Numbered from the stretch's first letter, positions 14,537 through 22,572 are shown. The stretch: 32,596 bases of DNA from Longimicrobiaceae bacterium (GCA_030146875.1 JASLAX010000204.1:1-32596); one strand, 5' to 3'. Made by a program: numbers and translations. Notes: generated from the sequence alone by a model not told the origin.

Positions 14537-16594
14537 TCAGGAAGGCGCCAGCTCCGCCGCCAGCGCGTCGGGCGTGGTCACCGGCATGCGGCAGGCGAAG
14601 CGCTCGCAGACGTACGCCGCCGGCTTCCCCTCCACCGGCGTCCTGCCCGCGAGCAGCGGGATCTCCGCCTCCACCTCTTCGGCTGCGTCCGGCGCGCGCA
14701 GCGCCACCGTCACGTTGGGCAGCCAGGGCCGGCCGACGACGCGCAGCAGGGCGTCCGTCGCCTCCTCTCCCGGTATGCCCACGAACGCCACCTCGCGGTG
14801 CGGCGAGAGCTGGTGGTCCAGCGCGGAGAGGAGCAGGCCGAAGCCGATGGGCGCCCGCGCCAGCAGCTCGCCGGTGCCCTCGATCGCCCGCTCCGCCACC
14901 TTCGCGTAGCGCTCCTCCCCCGTGAGCCGGGCCAGCCGGACCAGCATCAGCGCGGCGGCGGATGAGCCGGAGGGCGTGGCGTTGTCGTACAGCTCGCGGG
15001 GGCGCACGGGGAGCTCGGCGGACTCCTCGGCCCCGGCGTCGAAGAAGATGCCCTCGCCCTCGTCCCAGAAGCGCTCGATCACCTCGTCCGCCAGCGCGCG
15101 GGCCTCGCGGACCCAGCGGGGGTCCCAGGTGGCGGCGTAGAGGGAGAGCAGGGCGTCCGCCAGCAGGGCGTGGTCGTCCAGGAAGGCGGGGACCCTGGCG
15201 CGGCCGTCCTTCCACGTGCGCATCAGCCGCCCCTCGGGCCGCAGCTCGCGGAGCAGGAACTCGGCGTTGCGCACGGCGACCTGGCGGTAGCGGTCGCTCT
15301 CCAGCGCCCGCGCGGCCTCCGCGAACGCCCGCATCATCATGGCGTTCCAGGCGACGATCACCTTCTCGTCGCGGCCGGGGCGGATCCGCTCTTCCCGCGC
15401 GGCGAAGAGGACCGGGCGCCCCCTCTCCAGCACCGCGGCCAGGGCTTCCTCCGACACGCCGGTCTCCTTCGCCACCTGGGCCGGCGGGCGGTCGGCGTGC
15501 AGGATGCTGCGCCCCTCGAAGTTGCCGCCGGGGGCCACGTCGTAGAAGGCGCGGAAGACGGGGCCGTCCTCCGGCCCCAGCAGCGCGTCCACCTCCTCCG
15601 GGGTCCAGACGTAGAAGATCCCCTCCTCCCCCTCGCTGTCCGCGTCCTCCGTGGCGTAGAACCCACCGTGCGGGCCGAGCAGGTCGCGCTCGACGTACGC
15701 CAGCGTGTCCTCGGCCACGGCGCGGAAGCCCTCCTCGCGCGTGGCCTGCCAGGCGTTCAGGTACAGGCGGGCGAGCAGGGCGTTGTCGTACAGCATCTTC
15801 TCGAAGTGGGGCACCAGCCAGTGCGCGTCCACGGAGTAGCGGTGGAAGCCGCCGCCCAGGTGGTCGCGGATGCCGCCCGCCGCCATCCGCCGCAGCGTGT
15901 GCTCCACGATGCGCCGCGCGTCGCCGCTGCCGGTGCGCACCGCCTGCCGCAGCATGAACTCCAGCGCCATGGGCTGCGGGAACTTGGGCGCGGCGCCGAA
16001 GCCCCCGTTGCGCGCGTCGAAGCGGGCGGCGAGAAGGTGGTAGGCGCGGTCCAGGGCCGAGACGTCCAGCGCGCCCGACGGCGCCCGCATGGCCGCGCCC
16101 TGCCGCAGCATCTCGTGCAGCTCGGACGCGCTCTGCTCCACGGCCTCGCGGCGGTTGCGGTACGCGTCGGAGATGGCCTGCAGCACCTGCTGGAACGACG
16201 GGAGCCCGTGCCGCGGCTCGGGGGGGAAGTACGTCCCCCCCCAGAACGGGGTCCCCTCCGGCGTCAGGAACACGGTCATGGGCCAGCCGCCGTGGCCCGT
16301 CATGGCCGTCACGGCGCTCATGTAGACGGAGTCCACGTCCGGCCGCTCCTCGCGGTCCACCTTCACGTTCACGTACAGCTCGTTCATCACCGCCGCGGTC
16401 GCGGGGTCCTCGAACGACTCGTGCTCCATCACGTGGCACCAGTGGCAGGCCGAGTAGCCCACCGAGAGCAGGATGGGCCGGTCGTCCGCGCGGGCCCGGG
16501 CGAATGCCTCGTCGCCCCACGGGTACCAGTCCACGGGGTTCTCCGCGTGCTGCAGGAGGTAGGGGCTGCTCTCCTGCGCGAGTCGGTTCGGCAT
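14537..16594 (-). CDS. DUF255 thioredoxin-fold / six-hairpin glycosidase-like protein (YyaL type)
   Basis: This 685-residue protein starts with the characteristic MPNRLAQESSPYLLQHAENP and an N-terminal thioredoxin-like domain with redox motif CHWCH (Cys50, Cys53). A long alpha-helical region resembling the six-hairpin glycosidase fold follows. This is the layout of the YyaL/spermatogenesis-associated protein 20 family, whose biochemical function is not firmly known. No signal peptide is visible, so it is probably cytoplasmic. The ATG at 16594 matches the conserved family start; the frame remains open upstream but is non-family sequence. About 540 bp of spacer separate it from the divergent kinase-RapZ gene. 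Confidence 0.92.
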   Translation of the reverse strand: MPNRLAQESSPYLLQHAENPVDWYPWGDEAFARARADDRPILLSVGYSACHWCHVMEHESFEDPATAAVMNELYVNVKVDREERPDVDSVYMSAVTAMTGHGGWPMTVFLTPEGTPFWGGTYFPPEPRHGLPSFQQVLQAISDAYRNRREAVEQSASELHEMLRQGAAMRAPSGALDVSALDRAYHLLAARFDARNGGFGAAPKFPQPMALEFMLRQAVRTGSGDARRIVEHTLRRMAAGGIRDHLGGGFHRYSVDAHWLVPHFEKMLYDNALLARLYLNAWQATREEGFRAVAEDTLAYVERDLLGPHGGFYATEDADSEGEEGIFYVWTPEEVDALLGPEDGPVFRAFYDVAPGGNFEGRSILHADRPPAQVAKETGVSEEALAAVLERGRPVLFAAREERIRPGRDEKVIVAWNAMMMRAFAEAARALESDRYRQVAVRNAEFLLRELRPEGRLMRTWKDGRARVPAFLDDHALLADALLSLYAATWDPRWVREARALADEVIERFWDEGEGIFFDAGAEESAELPVRPRELYDNATPSGSSAAALMLVRLARLTGEERYAKVAERAIEGTGELLARAPIGFGLLLSALDHQLSPHREVAFVGIPGEEATDALLRVVGRPWLPNVTVALRAPDAAEEVEAEIPLLAGRTPVEGKPAAYVCERFACRMPVTTPDALAAELAPS

Positions 16595-16746
16595 GGCGTG
16601 GGGCCCTCGGATCTGGAACGGAAAGGGAGCGGACGCGCACCGGGCGGCAATCGTCGTACCGCCGGGGCGGGAAGGGTATCGGCTCTCTCCCGCCTGCACC
16701 GGCGCTTCGTGGCCGGAAGGCGTCGCGTGCGGCGGATTCCGGTTTC

Positions 16747-16830
16747 CACGCGGAGACGCGGAGGACGCGGAGACGCGGAAACGGCAACGGCGGGTCTCAC
16801 GCGGAGGCGCGGAGAGCGCGGAGGTGCGGG
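16747..16830. repeat. Degenerate short tandem repeats of the ACGCGGAG type
   Basis: Units of 7-9 bases, ACGCGGAG, ACGCGGAGG and variants, recur about seven times, with a short unrelated interruption near 16781-16797. Related CGCAGAG-type arrays occur between genes in many unrelated bacteria; this looks like a GC-rich version. No function is known from the sequence. Confidence 0.6.
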
Positions 16831-16867
16831 GGGCGGGATCCTCCGGCGGATCCGGCCCTCGTCGGAA

Positions 16868-16904
16868 GGGCATCCTATCTCTCCTTCGAGATGAAGGGAT
16901 GCCC
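16868..16904. other. Two-part stem-loop of unknown role
   Basis: The outer arms GGGCATCC (16868-16875) and GGATGCCC (16897-16904) pair perfectly. Inside them ATCTC (16877-16881) pairs with GAGAT (16888-16892), leaving a 6-nt loop. It could be a transcribed RNA structure or a mobile-repeat remnant. Confidence 0.4.
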
Positions 16905-17135
16905 GCGGGGCGGAGGTCGATCGTGGTGACGCGTCCGCCGACGCACCCCTTCGCGTCTCTCCCGTCTTCTTCTCCGCGTGAAGAATGCGGTTGAGGGGCT
17001 CGGGATGATGCTTCGGAGCGGTCGTTCGGGAGGTCGGCGGATCGGGGGCGGCGGGGGGCGCGCGTCGCGGTCCCCCGGTTGCAGGGTTATGTTACCCGGC
17101 TGAGACGCGTGGACACCCGAGGGGAGACCGACATA

Positions 17136-18620
17136 GTGGAGAAGACGTTCCGCCGCCTGTACGAGGCGCACTTCGGCAAGCCCCCCGCCTCGGTCCTGGC
17201 GCTGGAGGGCGACGGCTCGTCGCGGCGCATGTTCCGCGTGGTGGGCGAGGGGATGGAGACCGCGATCGGGGTGATGGGGCCCGACCGCGAGGAGAACCGC
17301 GCGTTCCTCTCCTACTCCGCCGCGCTGCGCGGCGCCGGCTTGCCCGTGCCCGAGATCTACGGGGCGGACGAGGAGGCCGGGGTGTACCTGGAGGAGGACC
17401 TGGGCGACACCACCCTGTTCGACGCCGTCACCGCGGCGCGGGCCGAGGACCCCGGCGCGCCGTTCCCGGAGGCGATCCTCCCCGTGTACCGGCGCGTGCT
17501 GGAGGTGCTTCCGCGCTTCCAGGTGGAGGGCGGGAAGGCGGTCGACTACTCGGTGGCGTACCCGCGGGCGGCGTTCGACCGGCAGTCGATCCTGTGGGAC
17601 CTGAACTACTTCAAGTACCACTTCCTGAAGCTGGCCAACGTCCCCTTCAACGAGGCGCGGCTTGAGAAGGACTTCCGCCGGCTCACCACCTTCGTCCTGG
17701 GGGCGGACACGCGCCACTTCCTGTACCGCGACTTCCAGTCGCGGAACGTGATGCTGCGCGACGGCGAGCCCTGGTTCATCGACTACCAGGGCGGGCGCCG
17801 CGGGGCGCTGCAGTACGACGTGGCCTCGCTCCTCTACGATCCCAAGGCCGCCATTCCCGACCCACTTCGCGAGGAGCTCCTGACGCACTACCTGGGGGCG
17901 CTGGAGAAGTACCTTCCGGTGGACGGCGAGCGCTTCCGCCAGCACTTCCGGGGGTACGTCCTCGTGCGGATCATGCAGGCGATGGGGGCCTACGGCTACC
18001 GCGGGTTCTTCGAGCGCAAGCCGCGCTTCCTGGCCAGCGTGCCCCCCGCCATCCGCAACCTGGAGCGGCTGCTGGAGACGGGGCTGGTGGACATCGACCT
18101 TCCCGAGCTCCGCGCCGTCTTCGAGCGGATGTGCGGCTCCACCGCGCTGCGCCGCACGCCGGTGAAGGCGCCGCCGGGGCTCACGGTGAACGTCGGCTCC
18201 TTCTCGTACAAGCACGGGTACCCCGAGGACCAGGGCGGCCACGGCGGCGGCTTCGTCTTCGACTGCCGCGCCCTGCACAACCCGGGTCGCTACACCGAGT
18301 ACGTGGAGCTGTGCGGCTGCGACGAGCCCGTGGTGGAGTTCCTGGAGAAGGTGCCCGAGGTGGAGGAGTTCTGGAAGCACGTCCGCCCCCTGGCCGAGAT
18401 GCAGGTGGAGACGTACCTCACCCGCGGCTTCACCTCGCTCTCCATCTACTTCGGGTGCACGGGGGGGCAGCACCGCTCCGTCTACTTCGCCGAGCGCCTG
18501 GCGGAGCACCTCCGGGCGCGCTTCCCGATGGTCAACGTGGTCCTGGCCCACCGCGAGGAGGGGCGCTGGCCCGCGAACCAGGAGGCGAAGGCGGCGGCGG
18601 CCTCCGCGGCGGGGGCGTAG
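17136..18620 (+). CDS. AmgK-like sugar kinase fused to a RapZ C-terminal domain
   Basis: This 494-residue protein joins two domains. Residues about 1-335 are an aminoglycoside-phosphotransferase-fold kinase with the catalytic loop YRDFQSRNV (Asp199, Asn204) and metal-binding IDYQGG (Asp216). This resembles AmgK, which phosphorylates N-acetylmuramate and N-acetylglucosamine at C1. Residues about 349-480 match the RapZ C-terminal domain: FVFDCRALHNPG, then GCTGGQHRSV at 440-449, the loop associated with glucosamine 6-phosphate binding in RapZ. The RapZ N-terminal P-loop domain is absent. The GTG at 17136 is chosen because AGGGGAG sits nine bases upstream; a TTG at 17079 is the alternative. The next gene, four bases on, is MurU-like, supporting a role in peptidoglycan sugar recycling. 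Substrate and sensing role are inferred. Confidence 0.88.
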   Translation: MEKTFRRLYEAHFGKPPASVLALEGDGSSRRMFRVVGEGMETAIGVMGPDREENRAFLSYSAALRGAGLPVPEIYGADEEAGVYLEEDLGDTTLFDAVTAARAEDPGAPFPEAILPVYRRVLEVLPRFQVEGGKAVDYSVAYPRAAFDRQSILWDLNYFKYHFLKLANVPFNEARLEKDFRRLTTFVLGADTRHFLYRDFQSRNVMLRDGEPWFIDYQGGRRGALQYDVASLLYDPKAAIPDPLREELLTHYLGALEKYLPVDGERFRQHFRGYVLVRIMQAMGAYGYRGFFERKPRFLASVPPAIRNLERLLETGLVDIDLPELRAVFERMCGSTALRRTPVKAPPGLTVNVGSFSYKHGYPEDQGGHGGGFVFDCRALHNPGRYTEYVELCGCDEPVVEFLEKVPEVEEFWKHVRPLAEMQVETYLTRGFTSLSIYFGCTGGQHRSVYFAERLAEHLRARFPMVNVVLAHREEGRWPANQEAKAAAASAAGA

Positions 18621-18624
18621 CGCG

Positions 18625-19359
18625 GTGGAGGCGATGCTGCTGGCCGCGGGGCTGGGAACGCGCCTGCGGCCGCTGACGGACCGCGTGCCCAAGGCGCTGG
18701 TGCCGGTGGGCGGGGTGCCCATGCTGGAGCGGATCGCGCGGCGGCTGATCGAGGCCGGGACGGACCGCCTGGTGGTGAACGTCCACCACCACGCCGAGCA
18801 GGTGGAGCGCTTCCTGGCCGAGAAGCAGGGCTTCGGGGTGGAGGTGGCGATCTCGCCCGAAGCAGGATCGCCGCTGGAGACGGGCGGCGGGCTTCTCCAG
18901 GCGCGCGCCCACTTCCGCGGCGACGCCCCGTTCTTCCTCCACAACACCGACATCCTCTCCGACCTGCCGCTGTGCGCCCTGTACGAGGCGCACCTGGCGT
19001 CCGGCGCGCTCGCCACGCTGGCCGTCCTCGACCGGCCCACCACGCGGCACTTCCTCTTCGACGACCGGGGCCTGCTGGGCCGGTCGGACGACGTGAAGGG
19101 CCTCGACCTTCGCGTCCGCGACCCGGTGGGCGAGGTGTGGAAGGTGCCCTTCGCGGGGGTGCACGTCATCTCCCCGCGCATCTTCGGCCTGCTGACGGAG
19201 CGCGGCGCCTTCTCGATCCTCGACCCGTACCTCCGCCTCGCCGCGGAGGGCGAGCGGATCCTCCCCTTCCGCGTTGACGGGGCGACGTGGATCGACGTCG
19301 GGCGGCCGGAGGGGCTGGCGGCGGGCGAGGCGGCGGTGGCGGAGGGCCGGGTGAGATGA
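18625..19359 (+). CDS. murU: MurU-like sugar-1-phosphate nucleotidyltransferase
   Basis: This 244-residue enzyme has the nucleotidyltransferase signature at its N-terminus, LAAGLGTRLRPLTDRVPKAL, and the metal-binding HNTDILSDLP segment near residue 112. Its length and single catalytic domain, with no C-terminal left-handed beta-helix, match MurU, which converts N-acetylmuramate 1-phosphate to UDP-N-acetylmuramate. A mannose-1-phosphate or glucose-1-phosphate transferase is possible from motifs alone. The AmgK-like kinase immediately upstream, with only a four-base gap, favours MurU. The GTG start is the first codon of the conserved EAMLLAAG strand. A bidirectional terminator follows. Confidence 0.8.
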   Translation: MEAMLLAAGLGTRLRPLTDRVPKALVPVGGVPMLERIARRLIEAGTDRLVVNVHHHAEQVERFLAEKQGFGVEVAISPEAGSPLETGGGLLQARAHFRGDAPFFLHNTDILSDLPLCALYEAHLASGALATLAVLDRPTTRHFLFDDRGLLGRSDDVKGLDLRVRDPVGEVWKVPFAGVHVISPRIFGLLTERGAFSILDPYLRLAAEGERILPFRVDGATWIDVGRPEGLAAGEAAVAEGRVR

Positions 19360-19362
19360 CGC

Positions 19363-19392
19363 GAGGGGGTGCGGCCGACGCCGCACCCCCTC
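19363..19392. terminator. Bidirectional terminator after murU
   Basis: A perfect 13-bp stem (19363-19375 with 19380-19392) with loop CGAC lies between convergent genes. On the plus strand it is followed by TCGCTTTCTCC, a partial T-rich tail. Confidence 0.75.
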
Positions 19393-19461
19393 TCGCTTTC
19401 TCCGTCTCCACGGCCGAGGGCGGCTGGACGTCGGCGCCACGAGAGATGCCGACCTTCGCTC

Positions 19462-20832
19462 TCACCGCATCTCGCCGAGGACCTCCTCCAGCACGCCCAG
19501 CGCGTGGTCCGCCTGCTCGTCCGTCAGCACGAACGGCGGGGAGAGCGAGAGGACGTTCCCGTAGAACCCGCCGCCCAGCACCAGGACGCCGCGCCGCAGG
19601 GATTCGACGACCAGGCGGCCGACCAGCTCCGGGGCCGGCGTGCGGCTCTCGCGGCCGCGCACCATCTCCACCCCGATCATGGACCCGATCCCCCGCACCT
19701 CCCCCACGTTGGGATGGTCCGCCGTCGCCTCGCGCAGCCGGGCCACGAGACGCGCCCCCAGGTCCGCCGAGCGCTCCACCAGCCGCTCGTCGCGAAGGAC
19801 GGAGATGGACGCCAGCGCGGCGGCGCACGCCACGGGGTTGCCCAGGAAGGTGGAGGTGTGGATGGCCTCGCCGGTCGAGCGCGGCCACGCCTGCATCACC
19901 GCGTCGGTGCCGATGCACGCCGCGAACGGCAGCCCGCCCGTCAGCGCCTTCCCCACGACGAGCAGGTCGGGGACGACGCCCCAGTGCTCGCACGCGAACC
20001 ACCGTCCCGTGCGCCCGAAGCCGGTGTAGACCTCGTCCAGGATCAGCAGCAGCCCGCGCTCGTCGCAGATGCGGCGGAGCCCGGGGAGGAAGGCGTCGGG
20101 CGGGATCACGTCGCCGCCGCGCCCCTGCACGGGCTCCACGAGGATGGCGCCGATGCCGTCCGACGCGGTGCCGGGGGTGTCGAGCAGGTGCTCCACGTAG
20201 CGCAGGGTGGCGGCGCCGACCTCGTCCGGGTCGCGGCCGAACGGCGAGCGGTAGGGATACGGATAGGGGGCGAAGACGGCGGTGCGGCCGAGCTGCGCCG
20301 CGAAGGGCGCGCGGAAGTCCTCGCGGGAGGAGACGGCGAGCGCGCCGTAGGTCAGACCGTGGTAGCCGCCGTGGAAGGCCAGGACGCGCGGCTTGCCCGT
20401 GGCGAGCGCGGCGGTCTTCAGCGCCGCCTCCACCGCCTCGGCGCCGGAGTTGGCGAGGATGGACCGCCGCAGGCCGCCGGGCGCGACCTCCGCCAGCGCG
20501 CGGAGGAGCTCCGCCTTCACGCGCGGGGGGTGCACGTCGCCCATGCCGTGCATCAGCCGCCCCGCCTGCGCGCGCACCGCCTCCACCACCCGCGGGTGCG
20601 CGTGCCCGGCCCCCGCGACCGCGAACGCCGCGGTCAGGTCCACGAAGACGTTGCCGTCCACGTCCCGCACGTTCGCGCCCCGCGCCTCCTCCCAGAACAC
20701 CGGGAAGTCGTCCGCCAGGTAGGTGACGTTCGGCGACTCGAACTCCCGCAGCTCCCCGGCGAGCGCGAGGGAGCGGGGGCCGGGAGGCGCCGCGCGCACC
20801 TCCGGCAGAAGGGCGCCTAGGTCGGGCGTCAC
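19462..20832 (-). CDS. Class III PLP-dependent aminotransferase
   Basis: This 456-residue enzyme belongs to the acetylornithine / 4-aminobutyrate aminotransferase family. It has NSGAEAVEAALK for cofactor phosphate contact, AFHGGYHG, the ILDEVYTGFGRTG strand with the cofactor-binding Asp, and the Schiff-base lysine in VGKALTGGLPFAA. The exact amino donor cannot be read from the sequence; relatives act on omega-amino acids. The GTG start at 20832 overlaps the HepT stop in the sequence GTGA, so the enzyme is the last gene of the minus-strand HepT/MNT unit. That pairing is unusual and probably reflects insertion of the module upstream rather than shared function. Confidence 0.88.
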   Translation of the reverse strand: MTPDLGALLPEVRAAPPGPRSLALAGELREFESPNVTYLADDFPVFWEEARGANVRDVDGNVFVDLTAAFAVAGAGHAHPRVVEAVRAQAGRLMHGMGDVHPPRVKAELLRALAEVAPGGLRRSILANSGAEAVEAALKTAALATGKPRVLAFHGGYHGLTYGALAVSSREDFRAPFAAQLGRTAVFAPYPYPYRSPFGRDPDEVGAATLRYVEHLLDTPGTASDGIGAILVEPVQGRGGDVIPPDAFLPGLRRICDERGLLLILDEVYTGFGRTGRWFACEHWGVVPDLLVVGKALTGGLPFAACIGTDAVMQAWPRSTGEAIHTSTFLGNPVACAAALASISVLRDERLVERSADLGARLVARLREATADHPNVGEVRGIGSMIGVEMVRGRESRTPAPELVGRLVVESLRRGVLVLGGGFYGNVLSLSPPFVLTDEQADHALGVLEEVLGEMR

Positions 20833-21197
20833 GTCGGAACCTCGCCGGAGGGAGGAGCTTCGTCCTCCAGCAGCGCACGAAGGGCGGGGACGATGGCCGG
20901 CAGGTCGTCGCGGGCCGTCGTCCACAGGACGTCCGCGCTCACGCCGAAATAGGCGTGCACCACGACGTTCCGGAGGCCCCGCATCTCCTGCCACGGGAGA
21001 CCAGGCGCACGGGCGACGACCTCGTCGGGAACGTGACGCGCGGCCTCCCCTACGATGGTGAAGTTGCGGATGACGGCGTCCATGGTCCGCTCGTCCGCGG
21101 TGAACTCGTCCAGCGTCATGCCGTCCAGGTAGCGGGTGATCTTCTGGATCGACTCGAGGATGTCCTCCACGCGGAGGCGCCAGTCTCTAGGCGACAC
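20829..21197 (-). CDS. hepT: HepT-like HEPN toxin (DUF86)
   Basis: This 122-residue all-helical protein has the HEPN RNase motif RNVVVHAYFG near residue 78, where Arg, His and Tyr form the RX4HXY signature of HepT toxins. Length and the opening RVEDILESIQKITRYLDGMT match DUF86/HepT. In known HepT-MntA pairs the toxin is an RNase or translation inhibitor, and MntA silences it by adding AMP groups to the motif tyrosine. Here the partner nucleotidyltransferase gene overlaps its start by 11 bp. The GTG at 21197 is the first plausible start. The stop overlaps the aminotransferase start. Confidence 0.88.
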   Translation of the reverse strand: MSPRDWRLRVEDILESIQKITRYLDGMTLDEFTADERTMDAVIRNFTIVGEAARHVPDEVVARAPGLPWQEMRGLRNVVVHAYFGVSADVLWTTARDDLPAIVPALRALLEDEAPPSGEVPT

Positions 21198-21477
21198 GGA
21201 TCATCTCCCGCTCCACCGCTGGGCGGATGCGCGGTCGGAGGCCGGCCACGCTGACGAGGTCGACCGGCGAGCCCAGCACCTCTTCCAGATGGTGCTTGAT
21301 GCGCAGGAAAGCGAAGAGGCCGAGTCCCGGCCGCAGGTCCACAAGGACGTCGATGTCGCTGTCCGCGTCGGCCTCTCCTCGCGCGACGGAGCCGAAGAGG
21401 GCGATGGACCGCACCCCCATCTCCTCGAGCTGGGGGCGGCACGCCTGGAGCCGTTCGAGGACGTCGTCCCGGTTCAT
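21187..21477 (-). CDS. mntA: MntA-type minimal nucleotidyltransferase, antitoxin of HepT (copy 1)
   Basis: This 96-residue protein has the MNT active-site pattern GSVARGEADADSDIDVLVD, that is GS followed by ten residues and DxD. It is predicted to adenylylate the neighbouring HepT toxin on tyrosine and so block it. Its gene runs 11 bp into hepT, indicating co-translation. The ATG at 21477 is preferred because a close relative just upstream starts with the same MNRDxV; the ATG at 21483 is an alternative. It resembles copy 2 in its start and its end, VEREMIRVA, so one is a duplicate of the other. Confidence 0.88.
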   Translation of the reverse strand: MNRDDVLERLQACRPQLEEMGVRSIALFGSVARGEADADSDIDVLVDLRPGLGLFAFLRIKHHLEEVLGSPVDLVSVAGLRPRIRPAVEREMIRVA

Positions 21478-21558
21478 CGTCATGACTCTCCATCCCGTTG
21501 GAGGCAACGCGACGCTGTTGAGCTCCGCTCCACGAGGTCGTGGAGGAAGAGGGTCCAG

Positions 21559-21852
21559 TCACGCGACACGGATCATCTCCCGCTCCACGTACGGCTTCAC
21601 GCGCGGTCGCAGCCCGCTCGTGGTGACCAGGTCCACCTTCGTCCCCAGGATCTCCTCCAGGTGCTCGAGCAGCCCCATGTACCCGTCGAAGGTCGGAGGT
21701 CCGTCGAACTCGACCAGGACGTCCACGTCGCTCTCGCTCGTCGCCTCGTCCCGGGCGACGGAGCCGAAGACCGCCAACGTGGCGACCCCGAACCGCCGCT
21801 CCATCTCCGCGCGATGGTCACGGAGGCTCGCCAGCACCTGGTCCCGGTTCAT
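21559..21852 (-). CDS. MntA-type minimal nucleotidyltransferase (copy 2)
   Basis: This 97-residue protein carries the MNT pattern GSVARDEATSESDVDVLVE, with GS, ten residues and DxD intact. It starts MNRDQVLASL and ends VEREMIRVA, like copy 1, and the DNA encoding the two C-termini is nearly identical in places. There is no HepT gene directly after it: the next gene, about 80 bp on, is copy 1. It may be a spare antitoxin for the same HepT, the survivor of a second HepT/MntA module, or an enzyme with another target. The long upstream extension of the frame is not family sequence. Confidence 0.85.
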   Translation of the reverse strand: MNRDQVLASLRDHRAEMERRFGVATLAVFGSVARDEATSESDVDVLVEFDGPPTFDGYMGLLEHLEEILGTKVDLVTTSGLRPRVKPYVEREMIRVA

Positions 21853-21877
21853 GAACGCTTCCCTCGTTTCATCAGTG

Positions 21878-22075
21878 TCACCCGGCACTCTCGTCGTCGG
21901 CCCGGATGGCGAACCGTCGTTCCATCTCCGCCTCCTGGAGGACGCGTCGCTCGCGGACCTGCCGCCGCGCGTTCTCGATCTTCGCGCATACGGCCACATG
22001 GTACTGAACGCCCTCGAAGGTGACGTCGTCTGCGAGCGTCTCCAGCATTCGCAGGACGACTTCCTTCGCGTTCAC
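21878..22075 (-). CDS. Small antitoxin-like protein without an adjacent toxin
   Basis: This 65-residue acidic, helical protein starts MNAKEVVLRMLETLADDVT and ends with a charged ERR-containing helix. This resembles small type II antitoxins and prevent-host-death-like proteins that precede ParE/RelE toxins, but no such toxin gene follows. The GTG start overlaps the GNAT stop as GTGA. The 25-bp gap to the second MNT gene places it in the same transcript. The assignment is by resemblance only; it may have another function. Confidence 0.5.
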   Translation of the reverse strand: MNAKEVVLRMLETLADDVTFEGVQYHVAVCAKIENARRQVRERRVLQEAEMERRFAIRADDESAG

Positions 22076-22572
22076 CGTTCCTCCGCCCGCTCGTCGTCAT
22101 CCGCCACCCGCACCCAGCGGGTCAGCAGGTCGCGGGGGTGGCCGCTGAAGCCGAGGCGGGCGTAGAAGGCCCGCGCGGCGGTGTTGTGGTGCTCCACCTC
22201 CAGGCGGATGGTGCGGATGCCCCGCTCGCGGCAGACCGCCTCCATGTGCTCCACGGCCCGGCGGCCCAGCCCGCCCCGCCGGTGCTCCTCGCGCAGGTAG
22301 ATCTCGTCCAGCAGCGCCCAGACGCCGTGGAACTCGAGCGAGAACCCGAACGTCAGCACGAAGTACCCCGCCGGGGCCTCTCCCTTCCGCACGACCCAGA
22401 CCTGCCCGAGCCGCCCGTCCCCCAGCAGCGTCTCTACCCCCGCCCGCGCCGCCGCCGCGTGCCACGACAGCCCCTCCAGCATATACAGCTCGCGCATCAT
22501 CCCCAGCACCACGTCCGCATCGGCCGGAGTGGCGAGGGTGAAGCGCGCGGTGTCGGACGGGGTGGAGGGCAT
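22072..22572 (-). CDS. GNAT family N-acetyltransferase
   Basis: This 166-residue protein is predicted to transfer an acetyl group from acetyl-CoA to an amine on an unknown substrate. The acetyl-CoA binding motif is seen as LREEHRRGGLGRRAVEHME (the R/Q-x-x-G-x-G/A pattern), followed by the typical LEVEHHNTAARAFYARLGF segment. The ATG at 22572 is chosen because the preceding in-frame sequence falls in the REP-like repeat array and is not protein-like. The gene is first in the minus-strand run ending with the aminotransferase, and its stop overlaps the start of the antitoxin-like gene. Some GNAT proteins are toxins, but this one has a general metabolic acetyltransferase pattern. Confidence 0.88.
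   Translation of the reverse strand: MPSTPSDTARFTLATPADADVVLGMMRELYMLEGLSWHAAAARAGVETLLGDGRLGQVWVVRKGEAPAGYFVLTFGFSLEFHGVWALLDEIYLREEHRRGGLGRRAVEHMEAVCRERGIRTIRLEVEHHNTAARAFYARLGFSGHPRDLLTRWVRVADDDERAEER

Larger units (their letters stand above)
16595..17135. other. Long divergent intergenic region with repeats
   Basis: This 541-bp gap lies between divergent genes. It holds an ACGCGGAG-type short repeat cluster (16747-16830), a two-part hairpin (16868-16904) and a stray related copy near 16972-16982 (CTCCGCGTGAAG). No gene was recognised. It must also hold promoters for both flanking genes, but I could not pick one with confidence. Confidence 0.6.

Noticed and set aside
22072..22572. GNAT toxin of a type II toxin-antitoxin pair with the small antitoxin-like protein
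   Set aside because: GNAT toxins are usually preceded by a ribbon-helix-helix antitoxin; here the small protein follows the GNAT gene and is not clearly of that type. The pair remains possible but unsupported.
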